Part shown: piece by piece, positions 1 through 7,681 of the stretch
How the letters are laid out: every line of letters starts with the position of its first letter
Numbering within the stretch: position 1 is the stretch's first letter
The notes under the pieces: generated by a model
The model's input: the letters and a program-made list of their open reading frames with translations, nothing else
Databases searched by the model: none
Told to the model about the DNA's origin: nothing
Position numbers and translations under genes: made by a program
Source: Desulfuromonadaceae bacterium GWC2_58_13
GTDB lineage: Bacteria; Desulfobacterota; Desulfuromonadia; Desulfuromonadales; Trichloromonadaceae
Assembly (NCBI GenBank): GCA_001825565.1
Contig: MHXM01000099.1
Span: 1 to 21,296 of the forward strand
Reading direction: 5' to 3'
Length of the DNA: 21,296 nt

Positions 1-19
1 TTTTTGATATCCGAGGCCT

Positions 20-36
20 GGCATGAAGGACATGCC
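20..36. other. Small hairpin in the left-edge non-coding stretch
   Basis: Bases 1-71 hold no gene that I can support. The only structure is a 6-bp inverted repeat, GGCATG (20-25) and CATGCC (31-36), around a 5-base loop. It lies just past the stop codon of the minus-strand carbonic anhydrase gene. Read on the minus strand it is not followed by a T-run, so it is at best a weak or factor-assisted end signal. It may equally be chance. Confidence 0.25.
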
Positions 37-71
37 CGTCGACCGTCCCGCCAAATCCACCACCGCCGGGT

Positions 72-695
72 TTAATCCACCACTTCGAAGAATCCGCTTT
101 CATCGTTGTAGTTGTAGATTTCACCCGTTTCGATGATGTAGTACCAACCGAAGATACTGAGCGTTCCTTTATCGTACCTCTCTTTGACATAGGGGTAGGT
201 AAGGAGATTTTTCATCTGTACCAGAATATTGACCTGCTCGGTCAGCCATTCCCGTTCTTCCGGAGAATCGGTGGTCATCTGCCGGTCGACCCTGGCCCGA
301 ACCTCCTTGGAGACCTCCAGCCATTTACGCACATGGGGAATATGATCGAGTTCTTCGCTGGACTTGTTCATGGCCGCGCAGCCTCCGCAGTTGGAATGGC
401 CACAGACGACGATGCTGTCGACTTTCAGAACCTGGACGGCGTACTCAATGGAAGAAGTGGTTGCAACATATTCCTCGGTGATCCGGTAGGGGGGAACGAT
501 GTTGGCGATATTACGCACGGTGAAGAGTTCACCGGGGTGGGTCCGGGTGATCAGGTTGGGCACGACCCTTGAGTCGGCGCAACCGATAAACAGGGTGTGC
601 GGGTTCTGGTGGCGTCCGAGGTCGCTGAAAAGCTGCTTGTGCCGCTCGAAATTATCCCGTTTAAATTTAGCAACCCCCTTGAACAGCCTTTCCAT
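72..695 (-). CDS. Beta-class carbonic anhydrase
   Basis: This 207-residue protein would interconvert CO2 and bicarbonate in the cytoplasm. The beta-class zinc site is complete: Cys39, Asp41 and Arg43 in the CADSR motif, then His100 and Cys103 in the HSNCGGC motif, with further glycines typical of the active-site loop. The length fits bacterial beta enzymes (about 200-230 residues), and no signal peptide is seen. The ATG start is backed by a GGGAGG ribosome binding site about 9 bases upstream on the minus strand. The gene lies 116 bases downstream of the PHP phosphatase gene on the same strand, so they could be co-transcribed, although a hairpin sits between them. Bicarbonate supply for carboxylases is the usual role; this is family knowledge and nothing here shows it directly. 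Confidence 0.95.
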   Translation of the reverse strand: MERLFKGVAKFKRDNFERHKQLFSDLGRHQNPHTLFIGCADSRVVPNLITRTHPGELFTVRNIANIVPPYRITEEYVATTSSIEYAVQVLKVDSIVVCGHSNCGGCAAMNKSSEELDHIPHVRKWLEVSKEVRARVDRQMTTDSPEEREWLTEQVNILVQMKNLLTYPYVKERYDKGTLSIFGWYYIIETGEIYNYNDESGFFEVVD

Positions 696-802
696 CCCGG
701 CCGACCTCCCGCAAAGGACTTCGCTTTTGGTTTATCCATAAAGCCCCTCTTGTGTCCGCAACCTGCCAAGAGATGGTCAAAACTATCACACTTTATTCGA
801 AT

Positions 803-832
803 TTTCTCGGGTTACTTGGTCAACCCGAGAAA
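803..832 (-). terminator. Hairpin spanning the stop codon of the PHP gene (possible terminator)
   Basis: A perfect 11-bp inverted repeat (803-813 with 822-832) encloses an 8-base loop. The TAA stop of the minus-strand PHP gene (812-814) lies inside the hairpin. On either strand the sequence after the stem is A/T-rich but has no clean T-run, so it is not a classical intrinsic terminator. It may attenuate transcription between the PHP gene and the carbonic anhydrase gene or protect the mRNA 3' end. Confidence 0.45.
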
Positions 833-1534
833 TTCAAGGGTGGATTCAAGCGTCCGGTTCATCACCTGTTCCCACTTTACGCCGGCTTCGGTCAATTTTC
901 TCAGGGCGTCATCGAACTCGCCAACCCCCTGGGCGATGTGAGCATCGCTGCCCACCGTCACCGGGGCTCCCAGTTCGGCACAGAGCCGGATGATCTCCTG
1001 ACAGTTTCCCGCGCTTCCTTTACGGCTGATATAAAAAGAGGAATTGTTGATCTCCAGAGCGGTGGCGGTGGCGACTCCCTTCCGCACCACGGCCAGGTAA
1101 TCGAGGGGGAAGTTGGGATTACCGGGATGGGCGATAACCTTGACTTTCGGATGGTCCATCATGGACAGAACCGCCCGGGTGTTCTCGTCCCGGCCCCGAT
1201 TGTCAAATCCGCACTCTTCGTGAAATCCGGCCATCACCAGATCGAGCCGGTCGAGCAACCCCTCGTCGAGGTCGAGTTGACCGATGCCGAGGATATTGGC
1301 CTCGATGCCGCGCAGCACGCGCACCCCGTGCAGATACTCGGGAACAAACCGCAGGGCGGCAAAATGATAGGGATGGGGGCCGCCGGGGAGTCCGGGACCG
1401 TGGTCGGTCATCCCTACAGCCTTCAACCCCTTGCGGGTGGCTTCCTGGGCAATTTCACTGATCGTGCTGTAGGCATGGCCCGAGGCGATGGTATGCACGT
1501 GCAGGTCGGCCTGAGGACTGAACGGATACAACAT
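812..1534 (-). CDS. PHP-domain phosphatase of the YcdX type
   Basis: This 240-residue protein spans a whole PHP (polymerase and histidinol phosphatase) domain. The metal ligands of the trinuclear site are visible in order: His12 and His14 (DLHVHT), His20, His45 (MTDHGP), Glu78 (RGIEAN), His105 (AGFHE), His136 (AHPGNP), and Asp197 and His199 (GSDAH). The HAYST, RGIEAN, HPGNP, LEINNSSF and SRKGS stretches match my memory of E. coli YcdX closely, so a cytosolic metal-dependent phosphatase is the best call. The natural substrate is not known. The start has an AAGGGA-type ribosome binding site a few bases upstream. The gene diverges from the radical SAM gene across about 170 bases and is followed by carbonic anhydrase. 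No link between the two minus-strand genes is obvious. Confidence 0.9.
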   Translation of the reverse strand: MLYPFSPQADLHVHTIASGHAYSTISEIAQEATRKGLKAVGMTDHGPGLPGGPHPYHFAALRFVPEYLHGVRVLRGIEANILGIGQLDLDEGLLDRLDLVMAGFHEECGFDNRGRDENTRAVLSMMDHPKVKVIAHPGNPNFPLDYLAVVRKGVATATALEINNSSFYISRKGSAGNCQEIIRLCAELGAPVTVGSDAHIAQGVGEFDDALRKLTEAGVKWEQVMNRTLESTLEFLGLTK

Positions 1535-1634
1535 ACAACGTCCCTTTCATCAAACGGCTGGCTTCCGCAAGTCGTATACATAACACAATTTAATGCCGAG
1601 GAACAGGGGGCGACACAAAGAAAAGCGCAAAGGG

Positions 1635-1662
1635 CTTGTGAGCCGGAGCGGTCCGTGATAAT
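1635..1662 (+). promoter_or_regulatory. Possible sigma-70 promoter for the radical SAM gene
   Basis: A GATAAT -10-like hexamer (1657-1662) is preceded by a poor TTGTGA -35-like element at 1636-1641, with a spacer of about 15 bases, shorter than ideal. It lies in the divergent intergenic region between the PHP gene and the radical SAM gene. Transcription would begin near 1669, leaving a sensible leader only if translation starts at 1703. This is a weak match offered as a candidate. Confidence 0.3.
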
Positions 1663-1702
1663 TTGACACTCTTGCTTAAAACCCATGTCGAAACAGGAAC
1701 CC

Positions 1703-4222
1703 ATGCAGACCAGCGACGTTCTACCCCAGGTCAGCCGGCCGTCCCGCTATCTCGGCGGCGAAATGGGCAGCATTCATAAAAATCCGGAATCGGTCGAGAT
1801 TACCCTCGCCCTGGCGTTTCCCGATGTCTACGAAGTGGGGATGAGCCATCTCGGCTTCGCCATCCTCTACCATGCCCTGAACCGCCTCGACTGGGTGGCC
1901 GCCGAACGCGCCTACGCCCCCTGGCCGGACATGCAGGAGCACTTGCGCCAAACCGCCACGCCGCTGGCTTCGCTCGAATCGGAGCGACCGCTGGGCCAAT
2001 TCGACATCGTCGGCTTCACCCTGCAGTACGAACTGTCCTACAGTAATATCCTCGGCATGCTCGACCTGGCCGGCATCCCCCGCCGCCGCGACCGGCGCGG
2101 AGAACGGGACCCGCTGATCATGGTCGGCGGTCCCTGCGCCTTCAATCCCGAACCGCTGGCCGATTTCTTCGACTGCGCGGTGATCGGCGACGGCGAAGAG
2201 GCGGTGGTCGAGGTGGCCGAAGCCGTTCGCGCCGCGAAAAAGGCGGGCGAAACCCGGCCGCAACTGCTGCAACGCCTGGCCGCTATCGAAGGGGTTTACG
2301 TGCCCGCCCTGTTCGCCGTCGACTATCATGCCGACGGCCGAATTGCGGCGATCCGCCCTTTGCAGGACGGCTACGCCAGGGTGCGCCGACGCTTTTTGGC
2401 CGACCTCGACGGTGCTCCCTACCCGACGGCGCCGCTCATCCCCTTCATGAATACCGTGCACGACCGGGTGGCGGTGGAAATCGCCCGCGGCTGCACCCGT
2501 GGCTGCCGTTTCTGCCAGGCCGGCTACATCTACCGGCCAGTGCGCGAACGCAGCCCGGCCAAAATCGCCTCGATCATCGAAGACTCCCTCAACAATTCGG
2601 GATACGAGGAAGTCTCGCTCCTCTCCCTGTCGACCGGCGACTTCACCTGCATCGAACCGCTGCTCAAAGGCCTGATGCAGCGCTACGCCGATCGGAAGGT
2701 GGCGATCTCCTTCCCCAGCCTGCGGGTCGGTTCGCTGACCGAAGAGCTGATGGAGGAGATCAAGAAGGTCCGCAAGACCGGCTTCACCCTGGCCCCGGAA
2801 GCGGGAACCGACCGCCTGCGTCAGGTCATTAACAAAGGAATCACCGAAGAGGACCTTCTGACCACCACCCACACCGCTTTCACCCTCGGCTGGCGCGTCA
2901 TTAAACTCTACTTTATGATGGGCCTGCCGACGGAAACCGAGGAGGACATTGCGGCGATTATCGAACTGGCCTCCAAGGTCAAGCGCAGCGGAAAAGGGAC
3001 CACCGGGGGCAATGACGTCAACGTTTCGGTATCGACCTTTGTACCCAAAGCGCACACCCCGTTTCAGTGGGAAGCACAGATCGGCATCGAGGAAACCCTG
3101 AAGAAGCAGAATGTTCTCCGCGACGGGCTGCGCCGAAAAAAGCTGCGGCTCAAGTGGCACACCGCCCAACTTTCTTTCATGGAAGGGGTGTTCGCCCGCG
3201 GCGACCGCCGCCTGGGCGCGGTGCTTGAGCGGGCGGTCGATCTCGGCTGCCGCTTCGACGGCTGGCACGAGCACTTCAGTTTCGACCACTGGCTGGCCGC
3301 CTTCGCCGCCTGCGGCCTTGACCCGGCCTGGTATCTGCGCACCCGGGACGAGCAGGAAACGCTCCCCTGGGACCACATCGACTGCGGCATCCCCAAGGCG
3401 TTTTTCGCCGCCGAGCGCCGGCGCGCCATAAGTGGCGACTACACCCCCGACTGCCGCGGCGGCAAATGCAGCGGTTGCGGCATCTGCGATTTCGACGCCT
3501 TGCGCATGCGCCTGATCGACGATGCCGAGATGCCGCCACAACCGCCGACCCGCGAGCTGTTCACCCCGGACAACGAAGCCCGGTACAAGATTCGCCTGCG
3601 CCTGCGCAAGGACGGCAAAGCCCGCATGGTGGCCCACCTCGAATTCATGACCGTGATTCACCGGGCGGTGCGCCGGGCCGGTTTGCCCTTGCGCTTTTCC
3701 CAGGGTTTTCACCCGGCGCCGCGCATCTCCTTTCCCGACGCCCTGCCGACCGGAGTCGAAAGCGACGCCGAGATCATCGATCTCGAGCTGTTTCAGCCGA
3801 TCTCGGCCGAAGCCGCGGTGACCGCCCTCAACCGTCAGTTGCCGGAGGGTTTCCGGGTACTTGAAGGGGCGACGGTGGACTGGAAAACCGCCTCCCCCTC
3901 TGCTAACATCAAGGTTTCGGTCTATCGACTGCAACTGCCGGAACCGCCGCCGGCCGACCTGGCGAGCCGAATCGCCGCCTTCCTCGAAGCCGAGACGGTG
4001 ACAGCCAGCCGCGACAAGGGAAACGGCCGCGTGATCGAAGTTGATCTGCGCCCGGGGGTGACGGCCCTGGAACTCGACGGTAACGCGCTCTGCATGACCT
4101 TGAGCAAGGGGAGTCCGACGCTTCTGGCCGGCCACTTGCTCGGTCTGTCGCAGAACGAGGTGCGCTGCCTGGCGATCCGCAAAATCGGGGTGATCTTCTC
4201 CGATGCCGGGGAAACCGCCTGA
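1703..4222 (+). CDS. B12-type radical SAM protein fused to a DUF2344 (TIGR03936-type) domain
   Basis: This protein is 839 residues from the ATG at 1703, which has AGGAA just upstream. An in-frame ATG at 1685 lacks a ribosome binding site and would add six residues. The N-terminal third resembles a cobalamin-binding-type domain. The radical SAM core follows with the [4Fe-4S] motif CTRGCRFC (Cys264, Cys268, Cys271). After the core, Cys584, Cys589, Cys592 and Cys595 (CRGGKCSGCGIC) could bind a second cluster or zinc. From about residue 628 the C-terminus is a DUF2344-like domain, with VAHLEFM and FSQGFHPAPRISF. I recognise this as the TIGR03960 plus TIGR03936 fusion seen in Geobacter-like genomes. 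Its reaction is unknown to me. DUF2344 proteins are often encoded beside RNase G, as here, which suggests an RNA- or ribosome-related substrate; that is inference. Confidence 0.85.
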   Translation: MQTSDVLPQVSRPSRYLGGEMGSIHKNPESVEITLALAFPDVYEVGMSHLGFAILYHALNRLDWVAAERAYAPWPDMQEHLRQTATPLASLESERPLGQFDIVGFTLQYELSYSNILGMLDLAGIPRRRDRRGERDPLIMVGGPCAFNPEPLADFFDCAVIGDGEEAVVEVAEAVRAAKKAGETRPQLLQRLAAIEGVYVPALFAVDYHADGRIAAIRPLQDGYARVRRRFLADLDGAPYPTAPLIPFMNTVHDRVAVEIARGCTRGCRFCQAGYIYRPVRERSPAKIASIIEDSLNNSGYEEVSLLSLSTGDFTCIEPLLKGLMQRYADRKVAISFPSLRVGSLTEELMEEIKKVRKTGFTLAPEAGTDRLRQVINKGITEEDLLTTTHTAFTLGWRVIKLYFMMGLPTETEEDIAAIIELASKVKRSGKGTTGGNDVNVSVSTFVPKAHTPFQWEAQIGIEETLKKQNVLRDGLRRKKLRLKWHTAQLSFMEGVFARGDRRLGAVLERAVDLGCRFDGWHEHFSFDHWLAAFAACGLDPAWYLRTRDEQETLPWDHIDCGIPKAFFAAERRRAISGDYTPDCRGGKCSGCGICDFDALRMRLIDDAEMPPQPPTRELFTPDNEARYKIRLRLRKDGKARMVAHLEFMTVIHRAVRRAGLPLRFSQGFHPAPRISFPDALPTGVESDAEIIDLELFQPISAEAAVTALNRQLPEGFRVLEGATVDWKTASPSANIKVSVYRLQLPEPPPADLASRIAAFLEAETVTASRDKGNGRVIEVDLRPGVTALELDGNALCMTLSKGSPTLLAGHLLGLSQNEVRCLAIRKIGVIFSDAGETA

Positions 4223-4282
4223 CCACGAATTACGGTTTGACCTTTATATAGTTTTCAACATTTTCAGATTAACGGAGGCGTC

Positions 4283-5794
4283 ATGACCAAAGAACTGGTC
4301 ATCAACACCACCTCCCACGAAACGCGAGTGGCCCTGATCGAAAATGGCCACATCGCCGAGCTCTACATTGAGCGTAGTCGGGAGCGTGGCATTGTCGGAA
4401 ACATGTACCTGGGCAAAGTGATCCGCGTGCTCCCGGGCATGCAGGCGGCTTTTGTCGACATCGGGCTGGAAAAAGCGGCCTTCCTCTACGTCGCCGACGT
4501 GCTTGAGGAAATGGAGGCGGTCGAGCAGTTCATCGAGGGAGGGAGTTCCCTCGCCAAGCCGGAGGACGACACCAAACCGGAGCGGCCGCCGCTGCCGCCC
4601 ATCGAGGATCTGCTCCAGGAAGGCCAGGAGATTCTGGTGCAGGTGGCCAAGGAACCCCTCGGCACCAAAGGCGCCCGCATCACATCGCACATTTCTCTCC
4701 CTGGCCGCCACCTGGTCTACATGCCGACCGTCGATCATATCGGCATCTCGCGCCGCATCGAAAACGAGGAGGAAAAGGATCGCCTGCGACAGATCGTTGA
4801 GGAGATCCGTCCCCTGGGCACCGGCTTCATCGTCCGCACCGCCGCAGAAGGGAAGAGCGAGGAAGACCTTCGGGCCGACATGCAGTTTCTGGTCGGCCTG
4901 TGGAAAGAACTGGCCCGACGTCGGGAAGAGCGTCGCGCCACCTGCCTGATCCACTCGGACCTCGACGTCACCAGCAAGGTGCTGCGCGACATCCTCACCG
5001 AAGACGTCAACCGTATCGTGGTCGACTCGCAGATCGAGTACAACAAGATCGTCCGTTTTCTCGGCACCTTCATGCCCAAGCTCCAGTATGTTATCGAACT
5101 CTATGAAGATCCCGAGCCGATTTTCGACGCCTTCGGCCTCGAAGTCGAAATCGCCCGCGCCCTGGGACGCAAGGTCTGGCTCAAGAGCGGCGGCCACATC
5201 ATCATCGAACAGACCGAGGCGCTGACCGCCATCGACGTCAATACCGGGCGTTTCGTCGGCAAGCACAATCTGGAAGACACCATTCTCAAGACCAACCTCG
5301 AGGCGGTCAAGGAAATTGCTTTCCAGCTGCGACTGCGCAACATCGGCGGGCTGATCATCATCGACTTCATCGACATGGAAAAAGAGGCGCACCGCGAAAA
5401 GGTCCACTCGGCCCTTGAGGAGGCCCTCAAGAACGACAAGGCCAAAACCAACATCCTGAAGATCTCCGAACTCGGGCTGGTCGAAATGACCCGCAAGCGG
5501 GTCCGCGAGAGTATCGGCCGAACCCTCTGCGAGCCGTGCCCCTACTGCGAGGGGAAGGGTTACGTCAAGAGCCGCATCACCACGGTGTATGAGATCTTCC
5601 GCGAACTGCGCCGGGAGTTCCACGACCTCCCCGGCCAGCGGCTCAACCTGCATGTGCATCCCGACATCGCCGCCATTCTCTACGACGAAGAACGCGCCGG
5701 CATCGAGGAATTGGAGCAACGCTTCGAAAAACAGATCGCCATCAACGCACGCCCCGGCTTCCATCTGGAGCAATTCGAAATCACCTTGGAGTAG
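4283..5794 (+). CDS. rng: Ribonuclease G (RNase E/G family endoribonuclease)
   Basis: This 503-residue protein has the RNase G architecture: a short N-terminus, an S1 RNA-binding domain from about residue 35, a 5'-sensor/RNase H-like region, a DNase I-like catalytic domain and a zinc link. The catalytic aspartates are Asp318 (AIDVNTGRF) and Asp361 (IIIDFIDM), 43 residues apart as in E. coli RNase E. Cys419 and Cys422 (CPYC) are the zinc-link cysteines that hold the dimer. No long C-terminal degradosome scaffold follows, which favours RNase G over RNase E. A Pro/Glu-rich insert at about residues 89-110 interrupts the S1 region. The start has a GGAGG site. RNase G matures the 5' end of 16S rRNA and cleaves AU-rich mRNA. 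The gene lies 60 bases after the radical SAM gene and is probably in one transcript with it. Confidence 0.95.
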   Translation: MTKELVINTTSHETRVALIENGHIAELYIERSRERGIVGNMYLGKVIRVLPGMQAAFVDIGLEKAAFLYVADVLEEMEAVEQFIEGGSSLAKPEDDTKPERPPLPPIEDLLQEGQEILVQVAKEPLGTKGARITSHISLPGRHLVYMPTVDHIGISRRIENEEEKDRLRQIVEEIRPLGTGFIVRTAAEGKSEEDLRADMQFLVGLWKELARRREERRATCLIHSDLDVTSKVLRDILTEDVNRIVVDSQIEYNKIVRFLGTFMPKLQYVIELYEDPEPIFDAFGLEVEIARALGRKVWLKSGGHIIIEQTEALTAIDVNTGRFVGKHNLEDTILKTNLEAVKEIAFQLRLRNIGGLIIIDFIDMEKEAHREKVHSALEEALKNDKAKTNILKISELGLVEMTRKRVRESIGRTLCEPCPYCEGKGYVKSRITTVYEIFRELRREFHDLPGQRLNLHVHPDIAAILYDEERAGIEELEQRFEKQIAINARPGFHLEQFEITLE

Positions 5795-5803
5795 AGTTTT
5801 TCC

Positions 5804-5832
5804 TTGACAGCCAAAGCGGCGGTGAATATAGT
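5804..5832 (+). promoter_or_regulatory. Strong sigma-70 promoter of rplU-rpmA
   Basis: A perfect TTGACA (5804-5809) and TATAGT (5827-5832, five of six bases of TATAAT) are separated by exactly 17 bases. This is the clearest housekeeping promoter in the window. Transcription should begin near 5839, giving a leader of about 42 bases before the rplU ATG at 5881. It lets the two ribosomal protein genes be transcribed separately from rng. Confidence 0.85.
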
Positions 5833-5833
5833 T

Positions 5834-5863
5834 CGTTTTTGTCTTTTTAAGATGATAAAAACG
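5834..5863 (+). promoter_or_regulatory. Inverted repeat in the rplU leader
   Basis: CGTTTTT (5834-5840) and AAAAACG (5857-5863) form a perfect 7-bp inverted repeat around a 16-base loop, right at the predicted transcript start and ending a few bases before the rplU ribosome binding site. It could be a leader structure for ribosomal protein feedback, since L21 leaders are known in other phyla. It is AT-rich and weak, so function is uncertain, and the first bases may not be transcribed. Confidence 0.3.
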
Positions 5864-5880
5864 AGAGTGAGGTGAATTGT

Positions 5881-6189
5881 ATGTACGCGGTAATCAAGAC
5901 CGGAGGAAAACAGTACAAAGTTTCCGAAGGAGACCTGTTAAAGGTCGAGAAAATCGAAGGCGAGGTGGGTGCAACCATCGAGCTGAGCGAGGTCCTCATG
6001 GTCGGCGGAGAAGAGGTTAAAATCGGAACACCTCTATTGCCCGGAGCGAAGGTCAAAGCGCGGATTGTCGAGCAAGGCAAGGACAAAAAAATCCTGGTTT
6101 TTCACTCCAAGCGGCGCAAAACCCAACGCAAAATGTATGGACACCGTCAACCGATCACCCGCCTGAAAATCACAGGCATCGAGGCTTAA
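5881..6189 (+). CDS. rplU: 50S ribosomal protein L21
   Basis: This 102-residue protein is close to the E. coli L21 length and opens with the family signature MYAVIKTGGKQYKV. It ends with the basic RNA-binding segment KRRKTQRKMYGHRQP that contacts 23S rRNA. I start it at the ATG at 5881, preceded by GAGG eight bases upstream. A GTG at 5872 would add three residues that the family lacks. It is the first gene after the strong promoter and lies 12 bases before rpmA, the usual rplU-rpmA pair. No cysteine protease gene sits between them, unlike Firmicutes. Confidence 0.97.
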   Translation: MYAVIKTGGKQYKVSEGDLLKVEKIEGEVGATIELSEVLMVGGEEVKIGTPLLPGAKVKARIVEQGKDKKILVFHSKRRKTQRKMYGHRQPITRLKITGIEA

Positions 6190-6201
6190 GGAGGCTTACC
6201 C

Positions 6202-6459
6202 ATGGCACACAAAAAGGGCGTCGGCAGCTCCAGAAACGGCCGCGACAGCGCCGGCAAACGGCTCGGTGTGAAGCGGTTCGGTGGCCAGCAGGTCACCGCG
6301 GGATCAATTCTGGTTCGCCAACGCGGCACCACTTTTCATCCTGGCAATAACGTCGGCTGCGGCAAGGACTACACCTTGTACGCGCTGATCGACGGCGTGG
6401 TCAAGTTCGAGCGCAAAGACAAACTGCGCAAGAAAATCAGCGTTTATACCGCTGAGTAA
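6202..6459 (+). CDS. rpmA: 50S ribosomal protein L27
   Basis: This 85-residue protein starts directly with MAHKKGVGSSRNGRDS, the N-terminal arm that reaches towards the peptidyl transferase centre. It has none of the cleavable N-terminal extension found in Firmicutes. The core motifs GKRLGVKRFGGQ and RQRGTTFHPG are intact, and the length matches E. coli L27. A strong AAGGAGG ribosome binding site lies just upstream. It is the second gene of the rplU-rpmA unit, and an intrinsic terminator follows 31 bases after its stop codon. Confidence 0.97.
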   Translation: MAHKKGVGSSRNGRDSAGKRLGVKRFGGQQVTAGSILVRQRGTTFHPGNNVGCGKDYTLYALIDGVVKFERKDKLRKKISVYTAE

Positions 6460-6490
6460 CAACCCGCCGGCGGAGACGCCGCAAAACTCG

Positions 6491-6527
6491 AAGCCCGAGG
6501 TTCGCCAACCGAACTTCGGGCTTTTTC
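6491..6527 (+). terminator. Intrinsic terminator after rpmA
   Basis: A 14-bp stem pairs 6491-6504 with 6510-6523, with one G-U pair and a 5-base loop (CCAAC). It runs into a T-rich tail (TTTTCTT). It ends the rplU-rpmA transcript before obgE, which begins at 6560, so obgE needs read-through or its own promoter. I see no convincing promoter in the 30 bases between. Confidence 0.9.
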
Positions 6528-6559
6528 TTATTACCGGCTACGGCCAGGCAGTTCAGATC

Positions 6560-7600
6560 ATGAAATTTGTCGATGAAGTAAAAATCCATGTCAAATCGGG
6601 CGACGGCGGGCGCGGCTGCCTTTCTTTCCGGCGCGAGAAGTTCATCCCTCTCGGCGGACCGAACGGCGGCGACGGCGGCAACGGCGGCAACGTCTGGTTC
6701 CGCGTCGACAACAGCTTGTCGACCCTCCTCGATTTTCGTTACAAAGTACATTACAAGGCCGAGCGGGGCGCCCACGGCATGGGCAAGAACTGCCACGGCA
6801 AGGGGGGCGAAGATCTGTACATCAGCGTCCCTCCCGGCACCCTGATCTACGACGACGACAGCGGCGAACTGCTGGCCGATCTGACCGAAAAAGGACAGGA
6901 GATCCTGCTTCTCAAAGGTGGCATGGGGGGCCGTGGCAACGCCCGCTTCGCAACCAGCACCAACCGGGCCCCACGCCACGTTCAACCCGGCATTCCGGGG
7001 GAAGAACGAAATTTGCGCCTGCAGCTTAAGCTGCTGGCCGACGTCGGCCTGGTCGGCATGCCCAACGCCGGCAAATCGACCCTGATCTCGGTGGTCTCGG
7101 CCGCCCGACCGAAAATCGCCGATTATCCCTTCACCACCCTGATTCCCAACCTCGGGGTGGTTTCCTACGGCGGCTACAAATCCTTCGTCATGGCCGATAT
7201 CCCCGGCCTGATCAAGGGGGCCAGCGAGGGGCACGGCCTTGGCACGCGCTTTCTGCGCCACGTAGAGCGGACCAATCTGTTTCTACACCTGGTTGATATT
7301 TCGTCGATGCAGGAAGGCGACCCGATTGAGAACTTTGAAACCATAAACCACGAACTTGAACGGCACGACCCTGAACTGCTGGCCAAACTTCAATTCGTGG
7401 TATTGACTAAGCAAGACATCACCGAAGTCCGCGAGAAACAGCAGGAATTGATCCCTTACTTCGAGCAACGAGGTTACCAGGTTTTTTGCATCTCGGCGGT
7501 GACCGGCGAAGGAACCCGCCCGCTGGTTGAAGCGGTCGGCCTTGAACTCGAACGCTTGCGGCAGGCCTCGGACTCCGAAACAACCCTGGAGCTACCTTGA
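6560..7600 (+). CDS. obgE: Obg-family GTPase, 50S assembly factor
   Basis: This 346-residue protein has the glycine-rich Obg fold (about residues 1-158, with GGDGGRGG-like turns such as GGPNGGDGGNGGN) and then a TRAFAC GTPase domain. The P-loop is GMPNAGKST (166-174), the switch II motif is DIPGLIKGA, and the G4 motif is TKQD (283-286) where most GTPases have NKxD. The SAV motif is the G5. No C-terminal OCT domain is present, as is usual in proteobacteria. Obg proteins bind the 50S subunit, couple its late assembly to the GTP/ppGpp state, and are usually essential. The ribosome binding site is weak. It sits between the L21/L27 genes and proB, its common place in this group of bacteria. Confidence 0.96.
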   Translation: MKFVDEVKIHVKSGDGGRGCLSFRREKFIPLGGPNGGDGGNGGNVWFRVDNSLSTLLDFRYKVHYKAERGAHGMGKNCHGKGGEDLYISVPPGTLIYDDDSGELLADLTEKGQEILLLKGGMGGRGNARFATSTNRAPRHVQPGIPGEERNLRLQLKLLADVGLVGMPNAGKSTLISVVSAARPKIADYPFTTLIPNLGVVSYGGYKSFVMADIPGLIKGASEGHGLGTRFLRHVERTNLFLHLVDISSMQEGDPIENFETINHELERHDPELLAKLQFVVLTKQDITEVREKQQELIPYFEQRGYQVFCISAVTGEGTRPLVEAVGLELERLRQASDSETTLELP

Positions 7601-7681
7601 CATCGGCTTCGGCACGAGGGTAATATTGCCCGGCTTTTCCGGCAGTACGACAACTCCAATCACCAGCGGATTGTTCTGTTC

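Noticed and set aside
752..1666. A 304-codon plus-strand frame opposite the PHP phosphatase gene
   Set aside because: The minus-strand frame carries all PHP metal motifs; the plus frame has none and no ribosome binding site.
1663..1668. TTGACA just upstream of the radical SAM gene
   Set aside because: No -10 element lies 16-18 bases downstream; that position falls inside the coding sequence.
1721..4135. An 804-codon open frame on the minus strand opposite the radical SAM gene
   Set aside because: It mirrors a GC-rich coding sequence, has no recognisable domain or ribosome binding site, and its composition (Gly, Arg, His, Gln rich) is typical of an antisense shadow.
4244..5773. A 509-codon open frame on the minus strand opposite rng
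   Set aside because: It is the antisense shadow of a well-conserved gene, with no family motif and no start signal.
5872..5880. GTG start three codons before rplU
   Set aside because: L21 proteins begin at MYAV; the extra residues are not found in the family and the ribosome binding site fits the ATG at 5881.
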